Of a stretch of DNA of 64,000 bases, positions 22,424-32,459 are shown piece by piece (position 1 is the first letter of the stretch; each line of letters starts with the position of its first letter). The notes beneath the pieces were generated by a model, which saw nothing but the letters and a program-made list of their open reading frames with translations, was not told the DNA's origin and did no database searches. The stretch is from assembly GCA_021307315.1 (NCBI GenBank), contig JAJSPD010000127.1, positions 1 to 64,000 of the forward strand. The letters run 5' to 3'. Source of the stretch: Bisporella sp. PMI_857 (lineage: Eukaryota > Ascomycota > Leotiomycetes > Helotiales > Helotiaceae). The position numbers and the translations under genes are program-made.

Positions 22424-23293
22424 ATGCATGGATCAAGATTGTTCATAGTAAGCCTGCTCGCGAGCGCCCTGGAGGCACAACAGATCATCAATGGTCAAAT
22501 ATTCACACCTGGCATTGTTGTAGTGGATGCGCCGCAACCAGATACGCCATTAGGAGGAGGTAAGTCAGTACACAGATAAGGAGAATACCTGTTAACATTC
22601 TCAGATACATTACATGTAGCTCTAGATGTGACTGCGAACGGTCTGCTACAGCTACCGCCATACCCAGAGAATCCCATCTCCGCTATATACAATGTGTCTA
22701 TCTTTCTGAGTAGCTATACTACCGGGAAGAACTTCACTGTCTCCAATGGAACAGCTTCTGCGGGAAATGCAAGCTTGGGGAACATAATGGTGCAAGAGCC
22801 AGGGAGCACAGTTAAGCACATAAATTGGATATGGCCGGCTTGTCTTGTTGGTGACGGGGCTCCATCTGGAGATAGTGCTCGTGGTATTTATAACGTATGC
22901 TTACCGCACTTGGAGTTGCCAGTAATTAATGTATCTTAGATCTCCATCCGCCAAAACTTTCGCCTCAATGACACCAATGCGTACACAATCTTCGACCTCC
23001 CTATCAAAGTTACGAACAGCATACCCGAGTCCAGTAACCGACCTCCGTGCGATGCTTTGAATAATCAGCTTTTATCCCAAGACGCGCTTTCTGCTTCTGC
23101 AGATAACTTTACACGAATCCCCGGCACAGCGATACAGTCCAATGGTCAAGATGGCAATACTGGCAGTGGTCTGGGTCCCCAGAAGCCCGAGGGATCTACA
23201 CAAGATGGGTTGGGGGCTGGCGAGATGCTACACTGGCGTAGTGCGATACACTGGGTATGGATCGCATCTTTTGTTATGATGCTGGCCATCTAG
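22424..23293 (+). CDS. Secreted, probably GPI-anchored fungal protein
   Basis: Three exons: 22424-22559, 22605-22894 and 22940-23293, giving 259 residues. Residues 1-18 are a signal peptide. The mature start reads I-I-N-G-Q-I-F-T-P-G, then A-P-Q-P-D-T-P-L-G-G-D-T-L, a pattern I know from uncharacterised secreted proteins of filamentous fungi. Several N-x-S/T sites lie between residues 75 and 100. The C-terminal 15 residues are hydrophobic after a small-residue stretch, fitting a GPI signal. No enzyme motif is seen. Introns are 45 nt each, with canonical ends. The role is unknown, probably at the cell wall. Confidence 0.75.
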
Positions 23294-23953
23294 ATGTTTT
23301 TTCTAGGTTGACCGGCTCATCTTGGAATTTAATCGTATCATGGAGTCTGGGTGGCTCGTAGATAGCATGATGATGTACATCTTGTCTAGTATGCGCAATT
23401 TAGACGTTGGATATTTATTTGGAATACTACTATTTGACTGATGTATATGACCTCAGATTTGGGAATAGCGTTTCTCCTCAGTATGGTTGCCGATTGATCA
23501 GTATAACTCAACCTTTCGTGAAGCCAACATCTACTTTAGTCTAGTCAGGCTCTTCTACCTCTATTCTTCACTTATCGTTTCCCCTCTATTACCGTAAATG
23601 CTATTTACACGTGACAAGAGTAATTTTAGGCATAACATTCCCCGCCCCCGCATTTTCAACTGCGCCCACCTCGGTCCAAGTGACATGCACCATGCATACA
23701 AAACACAGCTGGTTCAGACATAACATATAGAGAACAATTCACCACCCCAGGCGGAAAAAGAACTCCGGTTTTGCGAGGTTATTTGACTGATCGGACCTAA
23801 GAATTGACTGGTTTATTTCTTTTCTAACATAATAAATTGATTCTGCCGTCGCAAGCCTCTAAAAGCTAGCTCTCCTTTCATCGTCATTGGTATAAAGATC
23901 TATTCATCATCTCGTGCCAAAACGGCTGATACCGCTTCGAATATACCATCATC
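23294..23953. other. Intergenic, 0.7 kb
   Basis: 3' flank of the GPI-type gene and promoter of the SDR gene. Nothing further is recognised. Confidence 0.4.
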
Positions 23954-25155
23954 ATGCCTATGCACAATGGCTGGCTTCCTAGAGAAGGTAAAGGGTAAAC
24001 GAAGGATCTAGAGTTGCTATGCTGACTTTCTTTCAGGTCTTACAGCAGATCCCATCGGCCGTTTCTTAAAGAAAACAGCTCTGAATCCGGTAGTCACCCT
24101 AGCGCTGATTCTGGTAGCAAAATATACCAAGAAAGGTTCCGATCTATCCATCCTCCATGAGACAGCCTTTAAGCGCGTTAAATTTCTTTTCTACTGGGGC
24201 GTATTGCGCACCGCCTCCAATTATCTCGATAATGGTGTTCTGAACAACTGGAAGGCGGATACATATGATTGGAAGAAGGAGATAGTGCTGATTACTGGAG
24301 GCGCTGGAGGCATTGGCGGACATGTGGTGAGATTATTGGCAGAGAGAGGCATCAAGGTCGTGGTGTTGGATGTGATCCCTATGACTTTCGAGACTTGTAT
24401 AGTACCCTTCCTAGGACAGAAAGCTTTGCTAACAAAACGCAGCCAAAAATGTTCACTACTACAAATGCGATATCACATCCCCATCGACGATCGCTGCTAT
24501 TGCTGCTGAGATCCGCAAAGATGTTGGCGAGCCTACAGTCCTAATTAATAACGCTGGAGTCGCACGCGGAAAGAGCATCCTTGATGCCGCTGAAAAGGAT
24601 GTACGCTTCACATTCGAGGTAAATACACTTGCGCATTATTGGATGGCGAAAGAGTTCGTGCCAGATATGGCGAGGAAAAATCATGGAATGATTGTGACCG
24701 TCGCATCATTCGCAGCATATATAACTGTGCCCAACATGGTTGATTATGCCGCCTCAAAAGCTGCAGCACATTCCTTTCATGAAGGTCTCACTTCTGAACT
24801 TAAGACTCGATATAATGCGCCCAAGGTTCGCACCGTTGTGATCAATCAAGGTTACACCAGTACTCCACTATTTAAAGGCTATAAGAATGACAGCAAGTTC
24901 TTGTTGCCGACCTTGGAGCCTGAAACTGTAGCAGAGGGTATTGTTAAGCAGATATTGACTGGCAAAAGTGGCCAAGTCATTTTACCTGGGCTGGGCGCTA
25001 GCTTGTCGTTCTTGAGAGGATTCCCACATTGGTATCAGAATCGTCTGCGGAATGAAGGTGAAAAAATCATGACCAACTGGCATGGCAGACAGGTTATCGA
25101 TGTCGATAAATGGAAGACAGAGGGTGAGAGGGACAAGGACTTTGAGAGCGCGTAA
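23954..25155 (+). CDS. Short-chain dehydrogenase/reductase (retinal dehydrogenase / 17-beta-HSD11-13-like)
   Basis: Three exons: 23954-23987, 24037-24396 and 24443-25155, giving 368 residues. A hydrophobic segment near residues 29-40 may anchor it to the ER or lipid droplets. The Rossmann motif T-G-G-A-G-G-I-G is at 98-105, N-N-A-G at 167-170, and the catalytic triad S220, Y233 and K237 lies within Y-A-A-S-K. The closest family by architecture is the membrane-bound SDR16C/17-beta-HSD group acting on retinoids, sterols or lipids. The true substrate in fungi is not known. Aspartate after the second strand (V-V-L-D) suggests NAD preference. Assignment to SDR is firm. Confidence 0.88.
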
Positions 25156-26701
25156 GTTTGAGATTATTTTACCATTATATAGGCTAATGTCAAGCAGATC
25201 AACTGTGTTGGTGCCTCCTGCGCAGGGCCGAGAATGAAATTTGATAGAATACAAACAAATTGAAAATGAGACAACATTGAAATATGGTTGTGAACTACTG
25301 TGTATGTAATAAGTGTGTTCTGTATCATAAATATTTCTTCGGCACAATCTGGGTACTATCGTCTTTCTATCTTTGTATTTAGGGTAGTGGCGCTGTACAA
25401 GAAATTTTTGAAATCAATTGGCGGGTTTGGAGTCCAATGTATTGTTGATTGCTACAGGGTCTGATGGTTCTCAAAACTTGTGGTATTTGCTTGATGTCGA
25501 CGGTTTACGTTCAATGCGGCCAATCAAGCTCCTATCCCTTCTCAAGTTACATAATGAAACTGAATTAGGCATAATCCTATAAACTGAGTGTAGGACCCGT
25601 ATAATTAGCCTTTCAAGAGATTTGCCTTTGCCAAGTTGCTACACAGTGTGGGACAGAACTCAAGTGTCAAGATACCCCTGAACTAAGCGAGCCATTATAT
25701 GTCTGGGTAGAAACACTTTCTTGAGCATATATGTAAGTTCAAAGATTAACACTCACAACAAAGCGTATCAACCCTATTTCCCAACATATAGCTAGCATAA
25801 GTCCGCAGGGGAAATGCTGCACGTGCTTGCTCAAGCCTTTGTAGCCTCAAATACCATGGCAACTAGGAAAACATCTCAGGGGAGCATCCTCCAGTTCATT
25901 GGCATGTTTAAATCTTCAGAGTAGTACTTCCTGACTGAAATATCACGGGAAAGCTTAATTAGCAAGAATATCGGACGCTTTTAAGTCCCCGAGATGTATG
26001 CAGGCTCTCCTCCCACGACGTGGCCCGCCCAAGTCTCCGGATAGAGAAATCCGGATATAACAAGTTCTATATATCAAACCCCCAAAACAATACATGCGAC
26101 GGCGAATGCCATGGGCGATCCATAGAACCGTCGGCAACCCTACCCCGCACCTCTAATTCATAATCATAAAAAGCCAACGCCGGAAGAATCATCCCCCCTT
26201 AAACTCATATATAGACAGCGGTACCGACAATGAAAGCGACACCAACGACCTTCTCCCTTGCCGGGCGACGGGCGCCGGGCGCCTACCCACACCGAAGCCT
26301 CTCCTATCCTCCAGAAATATCGTAAAGAACCTTGACTGATTAGCACAAATGGCTACAACTATTGACATGCCTAGCTTATCAAGACGGGAGAATTGAGGTG
26401 CGACAGCAGTGCAAAGTTGGAAAAACAAAGACCATGAGTAGAGGTGGTAAGAGAGCATAGATAACTATTAATGTAAGAAAACTAGGCAATGCGAGATAAC
26501 CGGACCATATCAGCTGGCAGGGCTGGAATGGTAAAACATAATAACTTAGACCTTAGCAGGAGATAGGCGAGTGGCATCCAGAGCCAACGCGTCCAAGTCA
26601 GAAAGCTTCCAGCCTGGAGAGCATCGTAAGGAATGATTAATTGGCCGATCATAACGCAGGGTCTGCAAGTCCTGTAGAATCCGAACCCTAAGAAGATGGT
26701 T
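25156..26701. other. Intergenic, 1.5 kb
   Basis: Convergent space between the SDR gene (plus) and the CHAT gene (minus). Open frames are short and without recognisable features. No repeat stands out. Confidence 0.45.
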
Positions 26702-29700
26702 TCACGTTCCCATATGGATAAAGGGAGCCCACACGATAGGCTGATCCGGAAATCTCATCTCCAAACCCTCCACCCGCCGAGTCTCCTCTCTCAATGCCCT
26801 CAAAGCATGATGCAGCCCCTCAGCCGCCTTCCCAAAATCAACCGCCCCGACGGTAGTCAACATCGTATCCCATACTATCCGGGACACTACCGCGCTCCTC
26901 TCATCGTCCACTTGCCACAATGATCCAATCGCCTGCGGGAACCCCGCCATCTGGAATGCGCCGGTGAGATGGATGCCCTCGTCCAGGAGGTCCATGGCCC
27001 TATTACTCGACGCGTGGCAGGCTGAAAGATATGCCAACCGTGCATTGGAGAGCTTGAGAGCGTTGACATCGGCGACGGTGAGAGGACTGGTTTCCCAGTC
27101 CGAGAGCAAGAGTCTGCTGTTGGAAGGATTTATATGATCAACGATACCGTGGCAGCTAAAGTGCGCCACGCCACAACCTTGAAGAGCTGGTAGCACATCA
27201 TGTTTGTAGGCTGGGCTTTTGAACACGACTTTGGTGATGATTTCCTCTGGTATATTGGAGAGAAGCTGAGTGACTTCTGTGTCGGCACAATTCAAGTCTA
27301 TTTGGTTAGGCGTTGACGACATTGCTATAAATACGGCTTTTGTGGAGTCCGATGGGACTGACTTTTGGTTGATTCTTCTAGAGTGGCTCAGGGACTTTAT
27401 TGTTGGCGCATAGGAAGAGATCACCCGATCCAGTGCATTGTTGTCTGTTTCGCCAGAATGGTCTCCAGCAGCGTGGAGGGGGAAGATAGACATCAGGCCA
27501 ACTGGAATCCACCAAATGCGTGGCCATCCCTGTGCCTTCCCGAAAGTACCCAATTCAATCAATATCGGGCCAACAATGACATCCCATAGCCATTTGAGTA
27601 TGCTATGAAGAGATTTACTCGTCTTCTTGCGGCTGACTGGGGTGTCTTGCTCGAGTGTCTTGATGTAATTTCCCGCATGTTGTAAAACGTCTGCTTGGTT
27701 CAGATCTTGGAGGCTATAATTCCATGTTCTGTCCTTCGTTATTATGAGTGCATCGCTTCGTATAAACGAAACATTAATGACCACGATCGTCCCGGACTCT
27801 GAAAGAGATTGTAGTTCATCTTTCGTCGGTCCCAGGAAAACACCATTCGTCTTGTCATCAGAGCGAATTTTATCAAGTATCTCGTTGAATCTCTTTGAAG
27901 CCGTAATTCTTCTTTCCATATCCAACTTTGAATCAAATAGTTCGTCTGATGCTTTGACGAGCTCGTTGGGAGATGAGTCAAGCTGATCTCGAAGTGCCAT
28001 GAACTCTTTTGCTAGATCTGGGTCATGATTTTCCAGATCAGTAGTGTCTATACGAGCATCTATAAGCATAGAGCTCATGACGCCTCTACTCAACTCTAAG
28101 ATTTGGAGAGCCTCAAAGCAGTCGCTACCGGATTCAAGAAGGATAGACGCACCGATGCTGGCAAGTCCAGAAAAGGTAGCAATATTGTCTTGTTGATCGG
28201 CACGGTTAAGAATACGAGGACTGACCATATGAAGCAATTTCGTAGCCGATTTCAGAAACATGACTGATGTTGGGGGGTCTTTAGGCCATGTCAAGACCAT
28301 TCCTCGATACCCGGCGGTGACTCGTAGCATGGGAGATGCTGGACTCAAATCCAATGCCATTTTGTAACTCTTCGTTGCTTTGTCAAAGTCATTATCCAAC
28401 TGGGTTCGCTCAAATTTTAGTTCATAAGCTTTGCCAAGATTATTGAGGCACATGGCTCTCGTGGAAGAATATTTTGGCATCTCGTCCGCGGCGGTTTGAA
28501 GGTTCTTGATTGCTGCACTCAGGTGCTCTGAGCCCTGTATGGATGAGTCCCTTATTACTCGCCTAAGGAAGCAATTCCCTAAGTTGACTAAACATATAAA
28601 GTAGGTTGGCCCTGTGTTTGAAAGATCTATCGATTTTCGGCAGCATCGAACAGCTTCTTCAAAATCTGTGTCTAAGCCCTGAGACTCGAAGCGGATCTGC
28701 AGAGCATGTCCTAAGCATGACAGCCTTCCTGCATGCAATTGGTCAGTCTCTGGGGTCATATCTAAGGCTTCTTTGTATACGGATATGGCTTGATCCAATG
28801 TGTCAGGTAGATTCAATCTTTCAAATTTCCTCACAAGGACATTACCAAGTGTGACCAACGACGAGGCGTGACCAGGAATTCTCGTGGTGGAAAACCTAAG
28901 CCCCTTTTCAATGGCTTCTAATGCATTATATAAGTCTTCCAAAGAACCGCGGAGCTCGAATCTAGCTTGCAATGCTGCACCAAGGTTGTTCCAGATATTA
29001 GCAGCTGACGTAGCATCCATTTTCCGTTGCAAAGCTTGCTTGTACATCCGTACCGCCTCATCGAGAATGTCCGGCAAGCCCGTAAAATCATATTTTCTTA
29101 AGAGCGCATTTCCTAGAGCATCTTCGGCTTGAGCTTGAAGTTGTGTTTCTTTAAATCTAAAGCTCACAGCTTGTGTGCAGGCATCAACACTACGAACTAA
29201 ATCCTCTTCCGCAGCGGTTTCCTCAAATCTCATGCGAAATGCGTTCCCCTTGTTGAAATAAATTTTTCCATAACTCAGATGATGTGGATTCATTTCGTCT
29301 TCGGCGCGAGAAAACATGTCGATAGCGTCATTCAAGTCAGCCAGTTCTCTGTAAATTTTGAATCGAGACGCTAACGCTCCACCAAGATTCAAACAAAAGG
29401 CGGACACCTCTAGCAGACCTTGCTCATTAGCTAAGGACACTGCGGCTGTGCCATGTCTGATAGACTCGCTCAGGTCAGGAATCGAATTTGTCCTTGTATA
29501 CTGAGTACAGAGAGCATTTGCAAAGCTATCCAGAAATATTGCTCTCATGGGATGTTGTTCATCTGTCGATGACACTGCCTCATGCCCAACTCTGCAAGCC
29601 TCATCCAGATCTGATTGAGATCCGCTCAATTGAGACCGTGTCACCAATGCAGCACACAAGTTACTACAAGTCTTCGGCCTGCTAACTGTTGGCAAGCTCA

Positions 29701-30136
29701 AAGCATCTCTGTATGCACCAATGCATTCATCGAGATCCTGCGGATCACCATCTTGGGAGAATCTAAGCTGAAGTGCATTTGCGTAGTTTTGCAGAGCAGC
29801 TGGTCGAAACTCGTCCGCGATGTTATCTTTAGCCTGTTGCGTACAATCGAGAAAAGCGCCCAGGTCAGATGCATGTCCTGTTTGGTTGTATCTGTATTGA
29901 TAGACGATACCAAGATTACCGAGATACCTGGCCTTCTTCGAAGTATCGGGCTCGCATTCAATAGCCTCTGAAAATAGTTCTCTGGCTAAGTCTAGATCCT
30001 CGCCAGAATGATTTACCTGGAATTGATAGAGGTGTGCTTTAGCAAGCTCATATAAATCCCATGCCCTACCTGGGCTTCTGACGGGATGCTTGGGAAGTTC
30101 AGCCTCCGTAACTGTGACTGAAGAATCTGAGCTCAT
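26702..30136 (-). CDS. TPR-CHAT protease (caspase-like), candidate activator of the adjacent gasdermin-like protein
   Basis: Single exon of 1144 residues with ATG at 30136. Residues 25-640 carry a long array of degenerate TPR units, each with an L-G-N-x-L or L-x-N-L-G-x-A pattern about 45-60 residues apart. The C-terminal third is a CHAT domain, a clan CD cysteine peptidase fold related to caspases and separase. The catalytic His is H996 in H-F-S-C-H-G and the catalytic Cys is C1040 in L-S-A-C-H-A. The typical ending G-F-P-Q-A-I-G-S-L-W-Q-V-D-D is intact. The gene lies head-to-head with the gasdermin-like gene, 493 bp apart, so expression is probably coordinated. In fungi and bacteria such CHAT enzymes are known partners of gasdermins. 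Trigger and cleavage site are not visible from sequence. Confidence 0.85.
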   Translation of the reverse strand: MSSDSSVTVTEAELPKHPVRSPGRAWDLYELAKAHLYQFQVNHSGEDLDLARELFSEAIECEPDTSKKARYLGNLGIVYQYRYNQTGHASDLGAFLDCTQQAKDNIADEFRPAALQNYANALQLRFSQDGDPQDLDECIGAYRDALSLPTVSRPKTCSNLCAALVTRSQLSGSQSDLDEACRVGHEAVSSTDEQHPMRAIFLDSFANALCTQYTRTNSIPDLSESIRHGTAAVSLANEQGLLEVSAFCLNLGGALASRFKIYRELADLNDAIDMFSRAEDEMNPHHLSYGKIYFNKGNAFRMRFEETAAEEDLVRSVDACTQAVSFRFKETQLQAQAEDALGNALLRKYDFTGLPDILDEAVRMYKQALQRKMDATSAANIWNNLGAALQARFELRGSLEDLYNALEAIEKGLRFSTTRIPGHASSLVTLGNVLVRKFERLNLPDTLDQAISVYKEALDMTPETDQLHAGRLSCLGHALQIRFESQGLDTDFEEAVRCCRKSIDLSNTGPTYFICLVNLGNCFLRRVIRDSSIQGSEHLSAAIKNLQTAADEMPKYSSTRAMCLNNLGKAYELKFERTQLDNDFDKATKSYKMALDLSPASPMLRVTAGYRGMVLTWPKDPPTSVMFLKSATKLLHMVSPRILNRADQQDNIATFSGLASIGASILLESGSDCFEALQILELSRGVMSSMLIDARIDTTDLENHDPDLAKEFMALRDQLDSSPNELVKASDELFDSKLDMERRITASKRFNEILDKIRSDDKTNGVFLGPTKDELQSLSESGTIVVINVSFIRSDALIITKDRTWNYSLQDLNQADVLQHAGNYIKTLEQDTPVSRKKTSKSLHSILKWLWDVIVGPILIELGTFGKAQGWPRIWWIPVGLMSIFPLHAAGDHSGETDNNALDRVISSYAPTIKSLSHSRRINQKSVPSDSTKAVFIAMSSTPNQIDLNCADTEVTQLLSNIPEEIITKVVFKSPAYKHDVLPALQGCGVAHFSCHGIVDHINPSNSRLLLSDWETSPLTVADVNALKLSNARLAYLSACHASSNRAMDLLDEGIHLTGAFQMAGFPQAIGSLWQVDDERSAVVSRIVWDTMLTTVGAVDFGKAAEGLHHALRALREETRRVEGLEMRFPDQPIVWAPFIHMGT

Positions 30137-30629
30137 AGATTTAGTGCTACTGGAGTATCTGCGCGCGAGTTATAACAGTTCGGAACTGGCTACTTTCGAG
30201 AAGTTAAGGCAATTAACTGAAAAGAACGCAGTTTAGTTTAGTATGGCGTTGCAGGAGTCGATTTGTCTACTTGTATTGACCGTGCTCGTCATCAATACTT
30301 TCCTGTGGCTAATTACCGCTCTTTGACTACCTACATGTGGAGAGTGCTGGGACAGGTAACATTAGAAACTCGTTATATGCAGATAGAAGTGTTGTTCGTA
30401 GTCCAACCGAGAAAATAGCAAAAGTATGGGAGGAGGGAGCCTGAGGTGGCTTTTAGTGGCGTACAGGAATCGAGCGAATCGAGTGATTCGGGTGCGACAT
30501 GGCACGCAAGGCTTGACAACGACGCAGTCTTCGTTTTATGATGTGCTCACCTCGTTGATATATCTCACACCAATAAATCACTACACGCGTCCTTCGAGCT
30601 AAGCAACATCCAGCAGTTAACCTGTCGTG
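30137..30629. promoter_or_regulatory. Divergent promoter between the CHAT protease and gasdermin-like genes
   Basis: 493 bp separate the two start codons, so both promoters must lie here. No core motif is certain. The arrangement itself is the evidence for co-regulation. Confidence 0.55.
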
Positions 30630-31487
30630 ATGCCTCAAAGTTCTCTTTCCGTGCTTATGAACGGGTATTTAGCCCCAGGACAGGTAGCCTTAGGTCGCCT
30701 TGTTCTTGATATGAAGAATCCAGGTCAAAATTTCTGCCCCTTTGGCGCTCTTCACCTACAGGAAGGCGATATATCTAAAGCAGAATTCTCAGACTTGAAG
30801 TCACTTGCCAATGCGGAATCGTCGTCTCGTTTCAAAAGCGCCCTATCAAAAGTATTTACGATCTTTGCTGAAAAGTCTCAGGCTACCATTGATGGCATCT
30901 TTACCAAGACCGCTATGCGCCATCAGTTGCTCAACGTCAACCTGAAGTTCGAAAGCATTTTCGAGGATAACAATGTTAAAAAGTGGATTGAGAAGGTGGT
31001 CTTGACAGGTGCGGAAGTATACATGGTCGTAGGCTTGCATACACTTGAAGACGCTTCAATCAGTCTCAATCGAGATGCTTCTACGGAGATTAGTGGCCAT
31101 ATCCAGGCCCCAATCACCGATCCTGTGGCTCCTGGAGCTTCGAAGCTTCCAGGGATAGGAACAGCGCTCGATGTCAAACTTGAAAGTGAGCACAAATCCA
31201 GAACCTCCCTGGGAGCATCATTCGTTACTCCTGGGGAACGAATCATCGCCGTTCAGTACCAAAAGGTCGCAATAACAATATTCTCCTCGAAAGGCAGTAA
31301 GAACCTTGTCGAAGCTAAGCTGAAGATGAAGACCGTATGGCGATCATTTGGTACTGCCAGAGGCGAAACAGATCTGGATACCTTCGAGGCTGTCTTGGAA
31401 GAGGTGACAACCGCCGACGACATCGGAGAGGATGTCGAATTTGAGGCAGCTTCAGTTGAAGGCAAGGTGTTCGTGATTCTGGATTGA
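30630..31487 (+). CDS. Gasdermin-like pore-forming protein candidate (RCD-1/HET-Q1 type)
   Basis: Single exon; the ATG at 30630 follows an in-frame GTG. The product is 285 residues, near the 250-280 typical of fungal gasdermins. Landmarks I associate with the fungal family are L-G-R-L-V-x-D-x-x-N-P-G near residue 22, a central V-Y-M-V-V-G-L segment near residue 130 and a later I-I-A-V-Q-Y-Q strand. Between them (about 137-200) lie alternating polar and apolar stretches able to form the two membrane beta-hairpins. The last 40 residues form an acidic tail that could be the inhibitory piece removed by a protease. No signal peptide or classical transmembrane helix is present. The neighbour is a CHAT protease, the known genomic association of fungal gasdermins. 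Fold assignment rests on memory of the family and on context. Confidence 0.6.
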   Translation: MPQSSLSVLMNGYLAPGQVALGRLVLDMKNPGQNFCPFGALHLQEGDISKAEFSDLKSLANAESSSRFKSALSKVFTIFAEKSQATIDGIFTKTAMRHQLLNVNLKFESIFEDNNVKKWIEKVVLTGAEVYMVVGLHTLEDASISLNRDASTEISGHIQAPITDPVAPGASKLPGIGTALDVKLESEHKSRTSLGASFVTPGERIIAVQYQKVAITIFSSKGSKNLVEAKLKMKTVWRSFGTARGETDLDTFEAVLEEVTTADDIGEDVEFEAASVEGKVFVILD

Positions 31488-31811
31488 CATATCTGGATTG
31501 ACATATTAGTTATGCGAGCCAGTTATTAGAGCCAACTGATACCTAAGTCCTTTGATGTCCAGTCATCTATCTATCTCCACATTATTGGCTACTCCATTAT
31601 GCATTGTTCAAAGGGCATTTATTCTTCAGTTGATCACTTTGTATTTAGGAAGCATGTATGTACCCCTTGTGGTTGGATGAGCTGTGATTGAAATAAGTAA
31701 TGCTTTGACCTTAAGGGTGCCTGCATACTAGTCTGTTTGATCCTTTATATTCCGCCTGGATTTAAATATTTCCACCGTTTCCCTTCCCTCTCTTGTTATC
31801 CAGAGATAGAA

Positions 31812-32459
31812 ATGAGCGACCGGGTAAGCTGATCCTACGACTCATAGCTTAGGAGTGGGTAGAAGAAGTATCAACTGACAGCAGATTCTGCAGAACGCCA
31901 TGGCCAAAAGTAAGAAGTCAAAGAAGTCGGCAGCAACTGCAACTACTGGACTAACTGAGAATGACACAGTTCAACTCACCTCTGGTCTCAAGAATCTCAA
32001 CTTTCAAGACAACACTTACGAGTCCGAGCCGGAGAAGGAGAAGAAGAAGAAGCGAGGGCTCAAGCGAAACATTGTCAAGGAGTTCGCTGCTTACTTTGGC
32101 AACGAGAGCATGTTAGAGAACTGGCTAATGCTCTGCCGTGACGTTGGACTTGAGACCCAAGGTTTGACTAGCATCAAGAAGTGTAGAATGGTATGACTTC
32201 AAATAGGGATAAGAACCAGAGCGGCCCAATCGCCGGCACCAGCTAATGAAAACAGGCACTGAAGAAGGAGGTCTGGGTTAATATCTATGATTTGATTGAT
32301 GCCAATAAACTCGGACAGCTTCCGAACCGGTTCGTCAGTGAGGCTGCGCTAAGCAAGTACACTATTAGGACCAACAGAATCTATCCAAAGAGGATGGCGA
32401 AGGATGGCGGACCTGTGAGGGCTTTGTTGGCACATATCTTTGCTCATGGAGATATTTAA
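31812..32459 (+). CDS. Small lysine-rich fungal-specific protein of unknown function
   Basis: Exons 31812-31823 (four codons), 31885-32190 and 32256-32459 give 173 residues. An alternative start is the ATG at 31900, inside exon 2. The N-terminus is a basic K-S-K-K-S-K-K stretch and a K-K-K-K-R run lies near residue 60. The C-terminal half is conserved-looking: Y-F-G-N, L-x-x-W-x-x-L-C-x-D-V-G, I-Y-D-L-I-D-A and I-Y-P-K-R-M-A-K, ending G-P-V-R-A-L-L. I recognise this as a recurrent uncharacterised family of filamentous ascomycetes. It lies downstream of the gasdermin-like gene on the same strand, but nothing shows it belongs to that module. Confidence 0.7.
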
